A stretch of DNA of 64,000 bases, from NCBI GenBank assembly GCA_947627905.1, contig CANQXX010000001.1:86315-150314 (forward strand), given 5' to 3'. Below, one piece after another: positions 51,526 through 60,062 of the stretch (position 1 is the stretch's first letter; each line of letters starts with the position of its first letter). A program made the translations under genes and the position numbers. The DNA is from an uncultured Clostridia bacterium (GTDB taxonomy: Bacteria > Bacillota > Clostridia > Oscillospirales > Ruminococcaceae). The notes under the pieces were generated by a model that searched no databases, was not told the origin of the DNA, and saw only the letters and a list, made by a program, of their open reading frames with translations.

Positions 51526-52581
51526 TTAATTCTGCAAAACAAGTCCCGGATTTGATATTACAGCCTTTACCTCGTCCCTTGTCAGGAGCTGAGCTCCCTG
51601 TGTGCCCTCAAGAAAAATTTCCTGAGAAACTTCAACAAGGTCAAACGACTGTTCAAGAACTCCCATTATTTCAGGAATTATCACATCATCAATACTGCTT
51701 GTAAGAAGTCCGAGCGCAAGAAGCGGATTTGACGCTTCCTTGTACTGTTTTGATGTATTCTCCAGATTTTCTATAGCCTTTATCAGTCTGTCAAAATATT
51801 TCAGACTGTCGTCATACATTTTGCCGAAATTTTCTCCGTAAGAGTATGCGTCAGAATATTTTTCCTCAAATTCACTTCGGATATCCGAAACATCATCTTT
51901 CATTTTCCCGTAATCGGCAGAAAGCATTGATGATATATCGCTCATATCCATACTGTCGAACAGCATATTGACCGTTTCGATAACGCCGCTCTCCATTTCA
52001 GCAGCCATGCGTTTTTTTTCTTTCAGCTCCGGTCTTGTTTCCTCGTTGCTGTATTTATATCCGTCAAGGAAATAATGCTCGATAAGGAAATCCATGACCG
52101 TATTTTTTTCGCTTTCGGAAAGAGCAAACATAGAACGCAGCGGCACGCTGCTCCTATCTTCCGGAAGAAGTCCACCGCGCGTAAAATCGGTCTTTATCTC
52201 ATCCTTAGCTGCAGAAGTCTCCGTCAAGGAAGTTTCCGTCTCCGTAATTTCCGTTTCGGAAACAGCAGTCTCTGATGTGGTTTCCTGTTCCGTGACCGTA
52301 GTTTCAGGTTTGGTCACAGATGTACTCACCGGCGCAGTAGTCTGAGGCTTTGTTTCCAGCTGTTCTGTAACAAGAATATGTCCCTGCTCCTCAAGCTCTT
52401 TTGCTGCCTCAGCCTCAGCTTTTTTTATTTCTTCTTCAAGCCGGCTCTTCATTACCGCTTCGGCAAGAGTCTGCTCTTTTCCGGCTTTTTCCGCCGCATA
52501 TTTTTCGGCAAAATCCGAAGCCGCCGCAAGACATACTGCCCCGAAGAGCACAATAAAAATTATCTTAAAAAATTTAAACAT
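51526..52581 (-). CDS. Membrane-anchored protein with Thr/Glu-rich linker
   Basis: 351 residues. An uncleaved anchor or signal at residues 5-22 (FKIIFIVLFGAVCLA), a charged coiled-coil-like helix, a Thr/Glu/Ser linker with repeated TETSxTE-like units (about 70-125), then a helical domain of about 200 residues with many acidic residues. The family is not recognised. The ATG at 52581 follows AAAGGA by 5 bases. Placed between the ABC membrane proteins and MoxR, so it may be the client of the MoxR/DUF58 pair. Confidence 0.7.
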   Translation of the reverse strand: MFKFFKIIFIVLFGAVCLAAASDFAEKYAAEKAGKEQTLAEAVMKSRLEEEIKKAEAEAAKELEEQGHILVTEQLETKPQTTAPVSTSVTKPETTVTEQETTSETAVSETEITETETSLTETSAAKDEIKTDFTRGGLLPEDRSSVPLRSMFALSESEKNTVMDFLIEHYFLDGYKYSNEETRPELKEKKRMAAEMESGVIETVNMLFDSMDMSDISSMLSADYGKMKDDVSDIRSEFEEKYSDAYSYGENFGKMYDDSLKYFDRLIKAIENLENTSKQYKEASNPLLALGLLTSSIDDVIIPEIMGVLEQSFDLVEVSQEIFLEGTQGAQLLTRDEVKAVISNPGLVLQN

Positions 52582-52598
52582 AGCAGTCCTTTCAAAAA

Positions 52599-53351
52599 TT
52601 ATCCCGAACGGCGTGTAAGATCTTTCCTGCTCATAGCCGCAAGGCACAAAGCATATACCGCCAGCGAAGCTGCCGCAAGAACAACACATCTGATAAGCTG
52701 ACTTTCGGCGTCATTGGAATATATCATAGTATTCATCATTCCTACGCCTATTCCTGCTATCAGGGAAATAAACAGCGCTGCCGATTCACGTCCGGAAACA
52801 ATAGACGCCAGCATATTTACCATTCCGCAGAAGAAGTAGAACATCAGCACCGCCATTGAAGCAAATGTCAGCGTCGGCACAGGCGAAGAGGCAAAATCCG
52901 AAGCAGGATTTCCCATCATTGCCCTGAATCCTACAAATCCGCTGCTCCAGACATTACTGAAAAAGAATGATCTTGAACAAACCACAAAATTTATTATCAT
53001 TACAGCCGCCATAAATACCAATGTATTTACGGCATAGACTATCAGTTTCCCGTTAAGCCAGTCGGAACGGCTGTGGCAGCGAAGCACTTCGATACCTCCG
53101 AAACCACTGACAAACATTATACCGCATACCGCAAAAAGATATGCAGGAAGATATATAAAAACTATATTGACCGGATCGGTCATTATCATAAAAAGCGTTT
53201 CAAATGAAGAAAATGCTGCCGTATCCGCAAGATCAATATATCGGCTCACGCTTACCGCAGCCGCAAAAGCAACTGCCGCCAGTGAAAGGCACCACCTTGC
53301 CGCCGGAATATGCTCAGAAAGCCCGAATGCAGCGCTGCGCAGTATTTTCAT
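52599..53351 (-). CDS. ABC transporter membrane protein, second permease
   Basis: 250 residues with about six membrane segments (WCLSLAAVAFAAAVSV, IVFIYLPAYLFAVCGI, LIVYAVNTLVFMAAVMIINF, TFASMAVLMFYFFCGM, AALFISLIAGIGVGMMN and a C-terminal AAASLAVYALCLAA). It fits an ABC-2 permease. A GTG at 53354 or the ATG at 53351 could start it; AAAGGAG is upstream of both. 20 bases separate it from the preceding permease gene. Confidence 0.75.
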   Translation of the reverse strand: MKILRSAAFGLSEHIPAARWCLSLAAVAFAAAVSVSRYIDLADTAAFSSFETLFMIMTDPVNIVFIYLPAYLFAVCGIMFVSGFGGIEVLRCHSRSDWLNGKLIVYAVNTLVFMAAVMIINFVVCSRSFFFSNVWSSGFVGFRAMMGNPASDFASSPVPTLTFASMAVLMFYFFCGMVNMLASIVSGRESAALFISLIAGIGVGMMNTMIYSNDAESQLIRCVVLAAASLAVYALCLAAMSRKDLTRRSG

Positions 53352-53373
53352 CACCGGATTCTCCTTTCGATTT

Positions 53374-54072
53374 TTATTGTTCTGACCTGCTTCTGCCGGA
53401 TATTATCCCCGCAAAAGTAAGTACCAGCCCGGCTAATGTCAGCGTTGCCGGGATAACGAACCTGTCCAAAGAAAGCTCTCCGCCATATATGGCAGGAGAA
53501 ATATCAAGAGGAGGATAAAAGCGTTCCAGCTTCAGATGAGGAAATGCATACACACAAAACAGATATATTACCTGCGGTATTGCTGTAGGGATATACCTCT
53601 GCCTGTTCACAAACGTAAGTCCATAAGAAAATATAGCATAGCCCACTCCGAAGCATACCGGCAGAACAAGCTCCCTCGCCCGTAAAGGTATATCGTCTAT
53701 CTGTCCTGAAACTGCGCAAAAAACAAACAGCAAAAGCTGAGGTACGAACAACACGGCTCCTCCGGATATACCGCATACCAGAAGCCTTATAAATTCATAG
53801 CTTTTACCCTGAAATTTTGCATTCATCATTGTCCTGTAATGCGTTTCCTTTTCAAGCATTATCATTGTCGAATAAGGCATAGCCGCAAGCAAAGGAGCAG
53901 CAAAAGGAAGCACAAGAGACTGAGCGCGGCTGTAGATCCCGTCCGCGGCAGCGTCCGTGAGCATAAAATAAGCCGCCGGAGCAAAAAGAGATATGATCCC
54001 AAGTATTGCTCCAAGGAAAAATGCCGGCTCGGAAAAAGCTCTTTTCAGATCGGTTTTCAGGAATTTCATCAT
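53374..54072 (-). CDS. ABC transporter membrane protein, first permease
   Basis: 232 residues with about six membrane segments (FFLGAILGIISLFAPAAYF, LVLPFAAPLLAAMPYS, VLFVPQLLLFVFCAV, LVLPVCFGVGYAIFSYG, ATLTLAGLVLTFAGII). The ATG at 54072 overlaps the ATPase stop as ATGA (54069-54072), with AAGGAA 6 bases upstream, so it is coupled to the ATPase gene. Confidence 0.78.
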   Translation of the reverse strand: MMKFLKTDLKRAFSEPAFFLGAILGIISLFAPAAYFMLTDAAADGIYSRAQSLVLPFAAPLLAAMPYSTMIMLEKETHYRTMMNAKFQGKSYEFIRLLVCGISGGAVLFVPQLLLFVFCAVSGQIDDIPLRARELVLPVCFGVGYAIFSYGLTFVNRQRYIPTAIPQVIYLFCVYAFPHLKLERFYPPLDISPAIYGGELSLDRFVIPATLTLAGLVLTFAGIISGRSRSEQ

Positions 54073-54710
54073 TCGCACTTCCTTACCGTGCAGTTATCAA
54101 TAATAAACTTATCAGTACACAAGGTTTCTATATCTTCCGGAATATGACTTGCCATAACTATAGTAGCTCCTTTACCGTTAAGCTCTGCAAGAAGCCCTCT
54201 GACCTCGTTTGCCGCATTTGTATCAAGGCTGTTCATAGGTTCGTCAAGAATAATAAGCTCCGGATCATTCATGACAGCCTGTATTATACCGAGCTTCTGC
54301 CTCATTCCAAGGGAATATGTACGCACCGGGCGGCGGTTCTTCGGGTCAAGACCGAGCCGTGAAACAAGGGCGCGGATCTGTTCGTCCGGTACCGGCGACG
54401 AGCTTAATGAATTAAGGATCTTAAGATTTTTCATGCCGCTGTAGTGAGGAATAAAGCCCGGAGTTTCTATCATTATGCCCAGCGAGTCAATAAATTTTCT
54501 TTTTTTGGAAAGGTTTTCGCCTTTATAAAGTATAGTTCCCGAATCAGGCAGCAAAAGACCCGACATCAGCTTGAAGATAACGGTTTTTCCGCTTCCGTTT
54601 CTTCCTATAAATCCGTATATCCCGCCCTGCTCAAGAGAAAAGCTCACATTATCAAGCACGGCTTCTTTTCCGAAGCTCTTTTTTACATTTATGAAGCTCA
54701 CAAGGCTCAT
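54069..54710 (-). CDS. ABC transporter ATP-binding protein
   Basis: 213 residues. Walker A GRNGSGKTV, signature YSLGMRQKL, Walker B LIILDEPMNSLD and H-loop ASHIPED. The short length and SLGMRQK signature place it with the antibiotic or lantibiotic-type exporters. It leads a six-gene leftward operon: ATPase, two permeases, the anchored protein, MoxR and DUF58. AAAGGGG lies 11 bases before the ATG. Confidence 0.9.
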   Translation of the reverse strand: MSLVSFINVKKSFGKEAVLDNVSFSLEQGGIYGFIGRNGSGKTVIFKLMSGLLLPDSGTILYKGENLSKKRKFIDSLGIMIETPGFIPHYSGMKNLKILNSLSSSPVPDEQIRALVSRLGLDPKNRRPVRTYSLGMRQKLGIIQAVMNDPELIILDEPMNSLDTNAANEVRGLLAELNGKGATIVMASHIPEDIETLCTDKFIIDNCTVRKCE

Positions 54711-54749
54711 ACGGCAGATTCCCCTTTACAGATCTTTGAATACATTATT

Positions 54750-54779
54750 ATATTACCACATTACAGCCTTGCTTGTCAA
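54750..54779 (-). promoter_or_regulatory. Promoter of the ABC-MoxR-DUF58 operon
   Basis: On the minus strand, TTGACA (54774-54779) and TAATAT (54750-54755) with an 18-base spacer. A better TATAAT lies three bases further (54747-54752) at a 21-base spacing, which is too long. Confidence 0.6.
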
Positions 54780-54816
54780 GTACAGAGGAAGGTCCATTCC
54801 CAGTTAATTACATAAA

Positions 54817-54860
54817 ATGATAAAGGATATGCTGCGCAGAACGTGCATATCCTTTATCAT
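54817..54860. terminator. Terminator hairpin between two leftward operons
   Basis: A 16-bp perfect stem (ATGATAAAGGATATGC with its complement) and a 12-base loop lie downstream of the gene ending at 54892. On the minus strand it is followed by TTTATG. Confidence 0.7.
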
Positions 54861-54891
54861 TATCTATGGCAAGTATAAGTAAATAAGCATT

Positions 54892-55683
54892 TTATTCTAT
54901 CATAAGAACATTATTTTCTCCTATCATTGAGTTTTCGGAAAACTCAATATCCGTTCGGTTCATTTCGGTCATGTTTTCCCAGAATCGCTTTGGCATATTA
55001 TTCATTCGGCAGCGCGGATTTTTTCTTTCCTGAATTTCAATGGCATCGTAAAATTCACGCCATAACATACGGAAGCCTTTTTCACAATCGTCTGCGGAAG
55101 GCATTTCAAAATCTATATTCTCAATAATTTCCGCGCGATGTTCAAAATAAACTAAAGCCATGCGGTGAGTTCTGTCGTAAATAAAAAAATTTTCATTTCC
55201 AAGCCTGTCTGCAAAATGATCGGCAATAAGCGGTATCACCTTATTTTTAGGGCTTATTACTGCCGCAAGATATCCTCCGAGATCTGAAAACCGTATAAAT
55301 CCTTTCAGCAGATGAGCTTCATGCGTACAATGATATACCGCTTTATTCAGAGCGTTCACAGTATCGTCTGAAAGCATTTTTTCAATTCTTCTTCCGTATC
55401 TGATACCTTTTCTTATATAATCAAGAATAAGAATATCCTTATTTGGAATATATGTCAGGAAAGCCTGCTTGACAAATAAAAGAGAATTTGAGGAGATCTT
55501 TTTCGATATCCCTCTTATAACTCTTTCCGAGTATGCAGTATTCGTTTCAATATATTTTATTTCCGATAAGCTCAGCTGCTCCGGTTCGTCAGGCAGAATA
55601 TCAGACGGTATCTCCTTTTTAAGAAAACTTTCAAAAACGCAGCACATAAGACCGTCAAAAGTTCCGTCATAACAATATATCAT
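54892..55683 (-). CDS. TIGR03915/DUF4130 probable DNA-metabolism protein
   Basis: 263 residues. The start YCYDGTFDGLMCCVFE and the block FIRFSDLGGYLAAVISPKN, then DRTHRMALVYFEHR, are typical of the TIGR03915/DUF4130 family. This family is almost always paired with the TIGR03916 radical SAM protein and is sometimes fused to uracil-DNA glycosylase, suggesting a role in DNA repair or modification. The chemistry is not known. The ATG at 55683 overlaps the radical SAM stop as ATGA, so the two are coupled. Confidence 0.88.
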   Translation of the reverse strand: MIYCYDGTFDGLMCCVFESFLKKEIPSDILPDEPEQLSLSEIKYIETNTAYSERVIRGISKKISSNSLLFVKQAFLTYIPNKDILILDYIRKGIRYGRRIEKMLSDDTVNALNKAVYHCTHEAHLLKGFIRFSDLGGYLAAVISPKNKVIPLIADHFADRLGNENFFIYDRTHRMALVYFEHRAEIIENIDFEMPSADDCEKGFRMLWREFYDAIEIQERKNPRCRMNNMPKRFWENMTEMNRTDIEFSENSMIGENNVLMIE

Positions 55684-56996
55684 ATCTCTCCCGTCAAGCA
55701 TTTTACCCTGTCCTCCAATGTAGGAACTGTATTTTCCGGATCAAAAAAAGATATCTGCATATCAGAAAAACTTTTATCATCATACTCCTTGACCATGCTT
55801 TCGGATGCCAGCTGACGCATTATCCCGCTTTCGGTAACTATAAGACCGTCCATACGCTTTCCGCAGCAAAGGATAAAATACACAGCTCTTTTAAGGACTA
55901 CTCCGAGCTTTTTAAGATCCTTGTAATCCAGTTTTGCCTGACGCCTTGCGGTAACTATCCTTTGCGCAGAACGGACACCTATCCCCGGAACGCGCAGGAG
56001 CATTTCATATTCCGCGCTGTTTACTTCCACAGGAAAATATTCAAGATGACTGATCGCCCAGTTGCATTTCGGGTCAAGCATAGGATCGAAATTCTGATGA
56101 TCTTCACTTAACAGTTCTTCAGCCCGGAAGCCGTAGAACCGCAGCAGCCAGTCCGCCTGATACAGACGATGCTCCCTTAGAAGCGGCGGCTTTGTTCCTG
56201 CCGGAGGAAGCAGCTTCTGATCCCCTACCGGAACATACGCCGAATAAAAGACCCTTTTCAGGCTGTATTTTTTATACATTGCTTCGGAAAGTCGTAGTAT
56301 CTGATAATCGCTGTCCGGAGTAGCGCCGATTATCATCTGCGTGCTTTGACCGGCTGGAGCAAATTTAGGTGCTGACTTATATTTCACTATCTCATACTTA
56401 TTTTCCCGTATTCTCCCGCTGATATGTCCCATGGGCAGGAGAATGGAGTTTTTAGATTTGTCCGGCGCAAGCGCTGCAAGGCTTTCCTTTGACGGGAGCT
56501 CGATATTCACGCTTATCCTGTCGGCAAGTATGCCGAGGCGGTTTATCAGCTCCGGATCGGCTCCCGGTATAGCCTTTGCATGGATATATCCTCTGAAATT
56601 GTATTTGTTCCGCAGTATGGACAATGTTTCAATAAGCTGTTCGCAGGTATAGTCCGGGCTTTGGATTATCCCGGAGCTGAGGAACAATCCTTCTATATAA
56701 TTTCTTCTGTAAAATCCGATAGTAAGGTCGGCTATTTCATCAGGGGTGAACCTTGCCCTCCTGACGTCATTGCTGCGCCTGTTTACGCAGTATTTACAAT
56801 CGAACAGGCAATAATTCGTCATAAGTATCTTTAAAAGAGAAATACATCTGCCGTCCCCTGCAAAGCTGTGACATATTCCGCATGATGATGCGTTCCCGAT
56901 GCCGCCCTCTCCGGAACGGTCAACGCCGCTGGAAGTACAGGCTGCGTCATATTTTGCCGAAGCGGCAAGGATATTCAGTTTTTCGGCAAGTTTCAC
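55680..56996 (-). CDS. TIGR03916 putative DNA modification/repair radical SAM protein, GTG start
   Basis: 438 residues. The radical SAM cluster motif CLFDCKYC (CxxxCxxC) lies near residue 65, and an extra pair CGICHSF precedes it. The SAM barrel contains GYIHAKAIPG and RISVNIELPSKESL. The C-terminus carries a helix-hairpin-helix DNA-binding motif, VPGIGVRSAQRIV, and KRMDGLIV. The GTG at 56996 follows GGAGGA by 6 bases. First gene of a two-gene unit whose promoter contains a LexA-like box. Confidence 0.93.
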   Translation of the reverse strand: MKLAEKLNILAASAKYDAACTSSGVDRSGEGGIGNASSCGICHSFAGDGRCISLLKILMTNYCLFDCKYCVNRRSNDVRRARFTPDEIADLTIGFYRRNYIEGLFLSSGIIQSPDYTCEQLIETLSILRNKYNFRGYIHAKAIPGADPELINRLGILADRISVNIELPSKESLAALAPDKSKNSILLPMGHISGRIRENKYEIVKYKSAPKFAPAGQSTQMIIGATPDSDYQILRLSEAMYKKYSLKRVFYSAYVPVGDQKLLPPAGTKPPLLREHRLYQADWLLRFYGFRAEELLSEDHQNFDPMLDPKCNWAISHLEYFPVEVNSAEYEMLLRVPGIGVRSAQRIVTARRQAKLDYKDLKKLGVVLKRAVYFILCCGKRMDGLIVTESGIMRQLASESMVKEYDDKSFSDMQISFFDPENTVPTLEDRVKCLTGEI

Positions 56997-57032
56997 ATAT
57001 ATTCCTCCTATCCCGGCATATGTTCTTATATT

Positions 57033-57061
57033 ATGATAGCACAGAACAATTGTTTTGTAAA
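57033..57061 (-). promoter_or_regulatory. Promoter with LexA-like box (SOS operator candidate)
   Basis: On the minus strand, TTTACA (57056-57061) and TATCAT (57033-57038) are 17 bases apart. The spacer contains GAACAATTGTTT (57044-57055), matching the clostridial LexA pattern GAACnnnnGTTY. Its position between -35 and -10 is ideal for repression. Confidence 0.6.
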
Positions 57062-57161
57062 TAGTTTTACCGCAAAAATCAGAACAAATTTTTCACTTAT
57101 ATTTCAGCAATATTGTACATATGTTCTTGCGTTTGGTAAAAATATTTTCCCAAAAAAGCTA

Positions 57162-57190
57162 TTGCAATTTAATAAATGATATGTTATAAT
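57162..57190 (+). promoter_or_regulatory. Promoter of tRNA-Arg
   Basis: TTGCAA (57162-57167), a 17-base spacer and TATAAT (57185-57190) with an extended TGT. The transcript would start only a few bases before the tRNA at 57199. Confidence 0.85.
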
Positions 57191-57198
57191 ATCATTAT

Positions 57199-57273
57199 GC
57201 CTCCATAGTTAAATGGATATAATAAACCCCTCCTAAGGGTTAGTTGTGAGTTCGATTCTCGCTGGGGGTGCCA
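57199..57273 (+). tRNA. tRNA-Arg (anticodon CCU)
   Basis: A complete cloverleaf can be drawn by hand: acceptor GCCTCCA / TGGGGGT (with G-T pairs), D stem GTTA/TAAT, anticodon stem AACCC/GGGTT with loop CTCCTAA (anticodon CCU, reads AGG), a 4-base variable loop, T stem GTGAG/CTCGC with loop TTCGATT, discriminator G and an encoded CCA. Confidence 0.95.
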
Positions 57274-57277
57274 CTTG

Positions 57278-57306
57278 ACTTCGCAAGTGCATTTTGCGAA
57301 GTTTTT
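57278..57306 (+). terminator. Terminator after tRNA-Arg, with an alternative hairpin
   Basis: Stem ACTTCGCAA / TTGCGAAGT (57278-57302) followed by TTTTTG. An overlapping alternative stem CACTTG / CAAGTG (57272-57289) would compete with it. Confidence 0.82.
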
Positions 57307-57378
57307 GATTGTCCGCTGCGCTTTAGCGCATTGTGACATAAAATCTTTAAATCATTAAATTAAAAGGAAGTAATAATT

Positions 57379-58359
57379 ATGGCAGCACAAAAGGGAGATC
57401 TTCTTTCCTACAGACCGGATATCAAATTGCTGGACGCCACTATAAGAGACGGCGGTCTGGTAAATGATTTCCGCTTTTCGGACGAATTTATCAAGGCTCT
57501 TTATGAAACAAATGTAAGATCCGGAATTGAATATATGGAATTTGGATATAAGGCTTCCAAAGAGCTTTTCAACAAAGAAGATTTCGGCAAATGGAAATTC
57601 TGCGAAGAAGAGGATATCCGCGCCGTTGTAGGCGAAAACAATACCGATCTTAAACTTACCGTTATGGCTGACGTAGGCCGCTGCGATTTCCGCAAGGATA
57701 TCATTCCCAAAAAAGACAGCGTTATCGACACTATCCGTATCGCAACATACACACACCAGATGCCCGGCGCTCTGGAAATGATAGAATACTGTCATGAACT
57801 CGGCTATGAAACAACGGTAAACATCATGGCTATCTCCTCAAACCGCGAGGAAGACATTGCAAAGGCTCTTGAGCTTGTATGTGCAAGTCCAGTTGATGTA
57901 ATTTACCTTGTTGACAGCTACGGTTCGCTTTATCCTGAACAGCTCCGCAAGCTGGCATATGAATACTGCAATGCCGCCGAAGCAGTCGGCAAAAAGGTAG
58001 GACTGCATATGCACAACAATCAGCAGCTTGCATTTGCAAACACTATTGAAGGCATTGCCTGCGGCGCAAGCTATGTTGACGCAACTATGAGCGGCATGGG
58101 CAGAGGCGCAGGAAACTGCTTTATGGAGCAGATGCTCAGCTTCCTTAAAAACCCTAATTACAAACTTACACCTACTCTTAAATTCATCGAAAAATACATT
58201 GCCGAAGAAAGAGAAAAAGGTTCGGTATGGGGTTATGATGTTCCTTATATGCTCACGGGAGCGTTCAACCGTCACCCAAGAGCGGCAATAGCGTTCATCA
58301 AAGAGCAAAAGACCGATTACAACGGACTTTATCAGGATCTCCTTTACGAGATAAGCTGA
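57379..58359 (+). CDS. HMGL-family (DRE-TIM) aldolase/lyase, substrate unknown
   Basis: 326 residues. The family start LLDATIRDGG (Asp/Arg of the DRE motif), EFGYKAS, LVDSYGSLYP and the metal-binding pair GLHMHNNQQ are intact, and CGASYVDATMSGMGRGAGN follows. This resembles 4-hydroxy-2-oxovalerate aldolase-like proteins found in many gut clostridia, but no partner dehydrogenase (DmpF-like) is present, so the substrate is not clear. AAAGGAAGT precedes the ATG. Single-gene unit between the tRNA and a strong terminator. Confidence 0.85.
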   Translation: MAAQKGDLLSYRPDIKLLDATIRDGGLVNDFRFSDEFIKALYETNVRSGIEYMEFGYKASKELFNKEDFGKWKFCEEEDIRAVVGENNTDLKLTVMADVGRCDFRKDIIPKKDSVIDTIRIATYTHQMPGALEMIEYCHELGYETTVNIMAISSNREEDIAKALELVCASPVDVIYLVDSYGSLYPEQLRKLAYEYCNAAEAVGKKVGLHMHNNQQLAFANTIEGIACGASYVDATMSGMGRGAGNCFMEQMLSFLKNPNYKLTPTLKFIEKYIAEEREKGSVWGYDVPYMLTGAFNRHPRAAIAFIKEQKTDYNGLYQDLLYEIS

Positions 58360-58378
58360 ATTTTTAATAAAAAATTAA

Positions 58379-58420
58379 AGACAGGCAGAAATTTTTATGT
58401 TTCTGCCTGTCTGTTTTTTT
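58379..58420 (+). terminator. Terminator after the HMGL-family gene
   Basis: Perfect 13-bp stem AGACAGGCAGAAA / TTTCTGCCTGTCT with an 8-base loop, followed by GTTTTTTT. The minus strand also has TTTAATTTTTTATT after the stem, so it may serve the converging gene. Confidence 0.92.
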
Positions 58421-58435
58421 TCTGAAAAATAAAAC

Positions 58436-59221
58436 TCAGTCCAGATGTGCATATTCGCCCGTTTGGATAACAACAGCGCTTGCATCAAATTCAGGATCAA
58501 TGTCAGATAGTATCTTGGCGATCCTGTTTGATCCAAGATCATCTATCAATTTGGGAACTTCACTTTCAATTGCTTCAAAGACACAGGTATTTTCCTTTTC
58601 ATCAACATAATATGATGTAATTTTATACTTTTTGTCCCACTCGGCTGCAAGTGCTTTTTTAACCTTGTTAAGTTCATTTAAAGAATATTTTCTCTGTTCA
58701 AATTCAATAAATTCGCTGTTTTCGGTCAATCCGGAATAAAAGCTCGTTACCTCTTCGTCCATATCGGTAACGGCAATATGCAAAATGTTATCTTCTATCC
58801 ATGAACCGGCATAATGTTCAGGATATGGTTTAGAACGCATTTCAAATGACAAATGTATCGCATCGGATACTCCAACAGCATAATCCTGCTTGTCTGACAT
58901 TATAACGCCGTTTTCATTAAATATGTAAATTTTACCGTTTATTTTTACTTTACCAGTAGCACACTTCCCGTCAGCCTGCAGAAAATATTTTCTTTTGCCG
59001 TGGACGTTAAGCCAGCAGTTCTTTTTCATTTCTCCATTTTTGTAATAATAACGATCGCCGCCTTTTTTCGTCCAGCCGGTGTATAAACTTTCTTCACCGC
59101 TTTCGGAAACACGGTATTTCAAGCCGTCATATTCGGCAAGAGTATCGGCGCATACGTTCAAAGACATACAAAATATTCCTAATATCGCGGCTGATACTGC
59201 AAGAATTTTTTTGAATTTCAT
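58436..59221 (-). CDS. Secreted repeat protein B with putative cell-wall-binding repeats
   Basis: 261 residues. A signal peptide (KKILAVSAAILGIF, cleavage near VCADTLAEYD) is followed by aromatic/glycine repeats of the choline-binding or glucan-binding type: SLYTGWTKKGGDRYYYKNG, WLNVHGKRKYFLQADGK, INGKIYIFNENG. From about residue 115 the protein carries a different domain (HLSFEMRSKPYPEHYAGSW, then NELNKVKKALAAEWDKKY) that I do not recognise. Its first 105 residues and leader are nearly identical to those of the gene at 59340. No separate promoter is evident, so it probably relies on read-through. Confidence 0.8.
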   Translation of the reverse strand: MKFKKILAVSAAILGIFCMSLNVCADTLAEYDGLKYRVSESGEESLYTGWTKKGGDRYYYKNGEMKKNCWLNVHGKRKYFLQADGKCATGKVKINGKIYIFNENGVIMSDKQDYAVGVSDAIHLSFEMRSKPYPEHYAGSWIEDNILHIAVTDMDEEVTSFYSGLTENSEFIEFEQRKYSLNELNKVKKALAAEWDKKYKITSYYVDEKENTCVFEAIESEVPKLIDDLGSNRIAKILSDIDPEFDASAVVIQTGEYAHLD

Positions 59222-59297
59222 AAATTATTCTTCCTTTCAATTATAAATTTAATTTCTGATATACACCGCTGCATAGCTGACAGGCATATTCCTGCCG
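58962..59297 (-). repeat. Direct repeat, copy 1 (offset 841 bp from copy 2)
   Basis: About 335 bases covering the leader, ribosome site, signal peptide and wall-binding repeats of gene B. It aligns without gaps to 59803-60138, offset exactly 841, with scattered substitutions. Identity falls off abruptly on both sides, which marks the duplication or conversion boundaries. Confidence 0.9.
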
Positions 59298-59339
59298 CTT
59301 TTTCACATCAAAGATCAATAAAATAATTCATTATCGAAT

Positions 59340-60062
59340 TTACTTTTCAGTCATGACTTCTTCGGGATCGGAAGGCTTAACATCAAAATACGCATAATAC
59401 ATCTTTGAATCGTAATCGGCTGTTTTTCTAAAGTCATTAACATTTTTTCCAATGCGGTAACGCCCGTAAGGCAGTTCTCCGTAAAGATATTCCCAGTTTA
59501 TTGTAAATTCTCTTGAACTGTCTTTTTCCAGTACGCAGGCTAAATCTGCCCAAGCGCGGTCAATTTCACTTGGGACTTGCGCAACTTCCGTCCATTTGCC
59601 GTTTTTGTATTCTTCAACGATATAACTGACCCCGGTTTCAAGTTCGCCTGTCGGGTTTCCTCCGGACTGCGTAAATACCACCGTACAGCCTGTTCTTGTA
59701 ACGTTATTTACGGTAAGGGTAAGTCCCCATTCATCTGGCAGAATAACACCGTTCTCGTCAAATTTATATGTTTCGCCTTGTATCGTTACTTTTCCCGTTG
59801 CACGTTTCCCGTCAGCCTGCAGAAAATATTTTCTTTTGCCGTGGGCAGTAATCCAGCAGTTCTTTTTCATTTCTCCGTTTTTGTAATAATAACGATCGCC
59901 GCCTTTTTTCGTCCAGCCAGTGTATAAACTTTCTTCACCGCTTTCGGAAACACGGTATTTCAAACCGTCGTGTTCGGCAAGAGTATCGGCGCATACGTTC
60001 AAAGACGTACAAAATATTCCTAATATCGCGGCTGATACTGCAAGAATTTTTTTGAATTTCAT
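59340..60062 (-). CDS. Secreted repeat protein A with C-terminal bacterial Ig-like domain
   Basis: 240 residues. The signal peptide and wall-binding-type repeats match protein B (YTGWTKKGGDRYYYKNGEM and FLQADGKRATGKV). From residue 115 on it carries a domain like the Big_14-type bacterial immunoglobulin fold: LTLTVNNVTRTGCTVVF, GGNPTGELETG, YGELPYGRYRIGK and MYYAYFDV. GAAAGGAAG lies before the ATG at 60062. A consensus promoter at 60207-60235 drives it. Sharing one anchor module with two unrelated C-terminal domains looks like module swapping after tandem duplication. Confidence 0.82.
   Translation of the reverse strand: MKFKKILAVSAAILGIFCTSLNVCADTLAEHDGLKYRVSESGEESLYTGWTKKGGDRYYYKNGEMKKNCWITAHGKRKYFLQADGKRATGKVTIQGETYKFDENGVILPDEWGLTLTVNNVTRTGCTVVFTQSGGNPTGELETGVSYIVEEYKNGKWTEVAQVPSEIDRAWADLACVLEKDSSREFTINWEYLYGELPYGRYRIGKNVNDFRKTADYDSKMYYAYFDVKPSDPEEVMTEK

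Noticed and set aside
57115..57126. Second LexA-like box GTACATATGTTC
   Set aside because: One half-site deviates from GAAC/GTTC and it is not placed within a promoter, so chance is likely.
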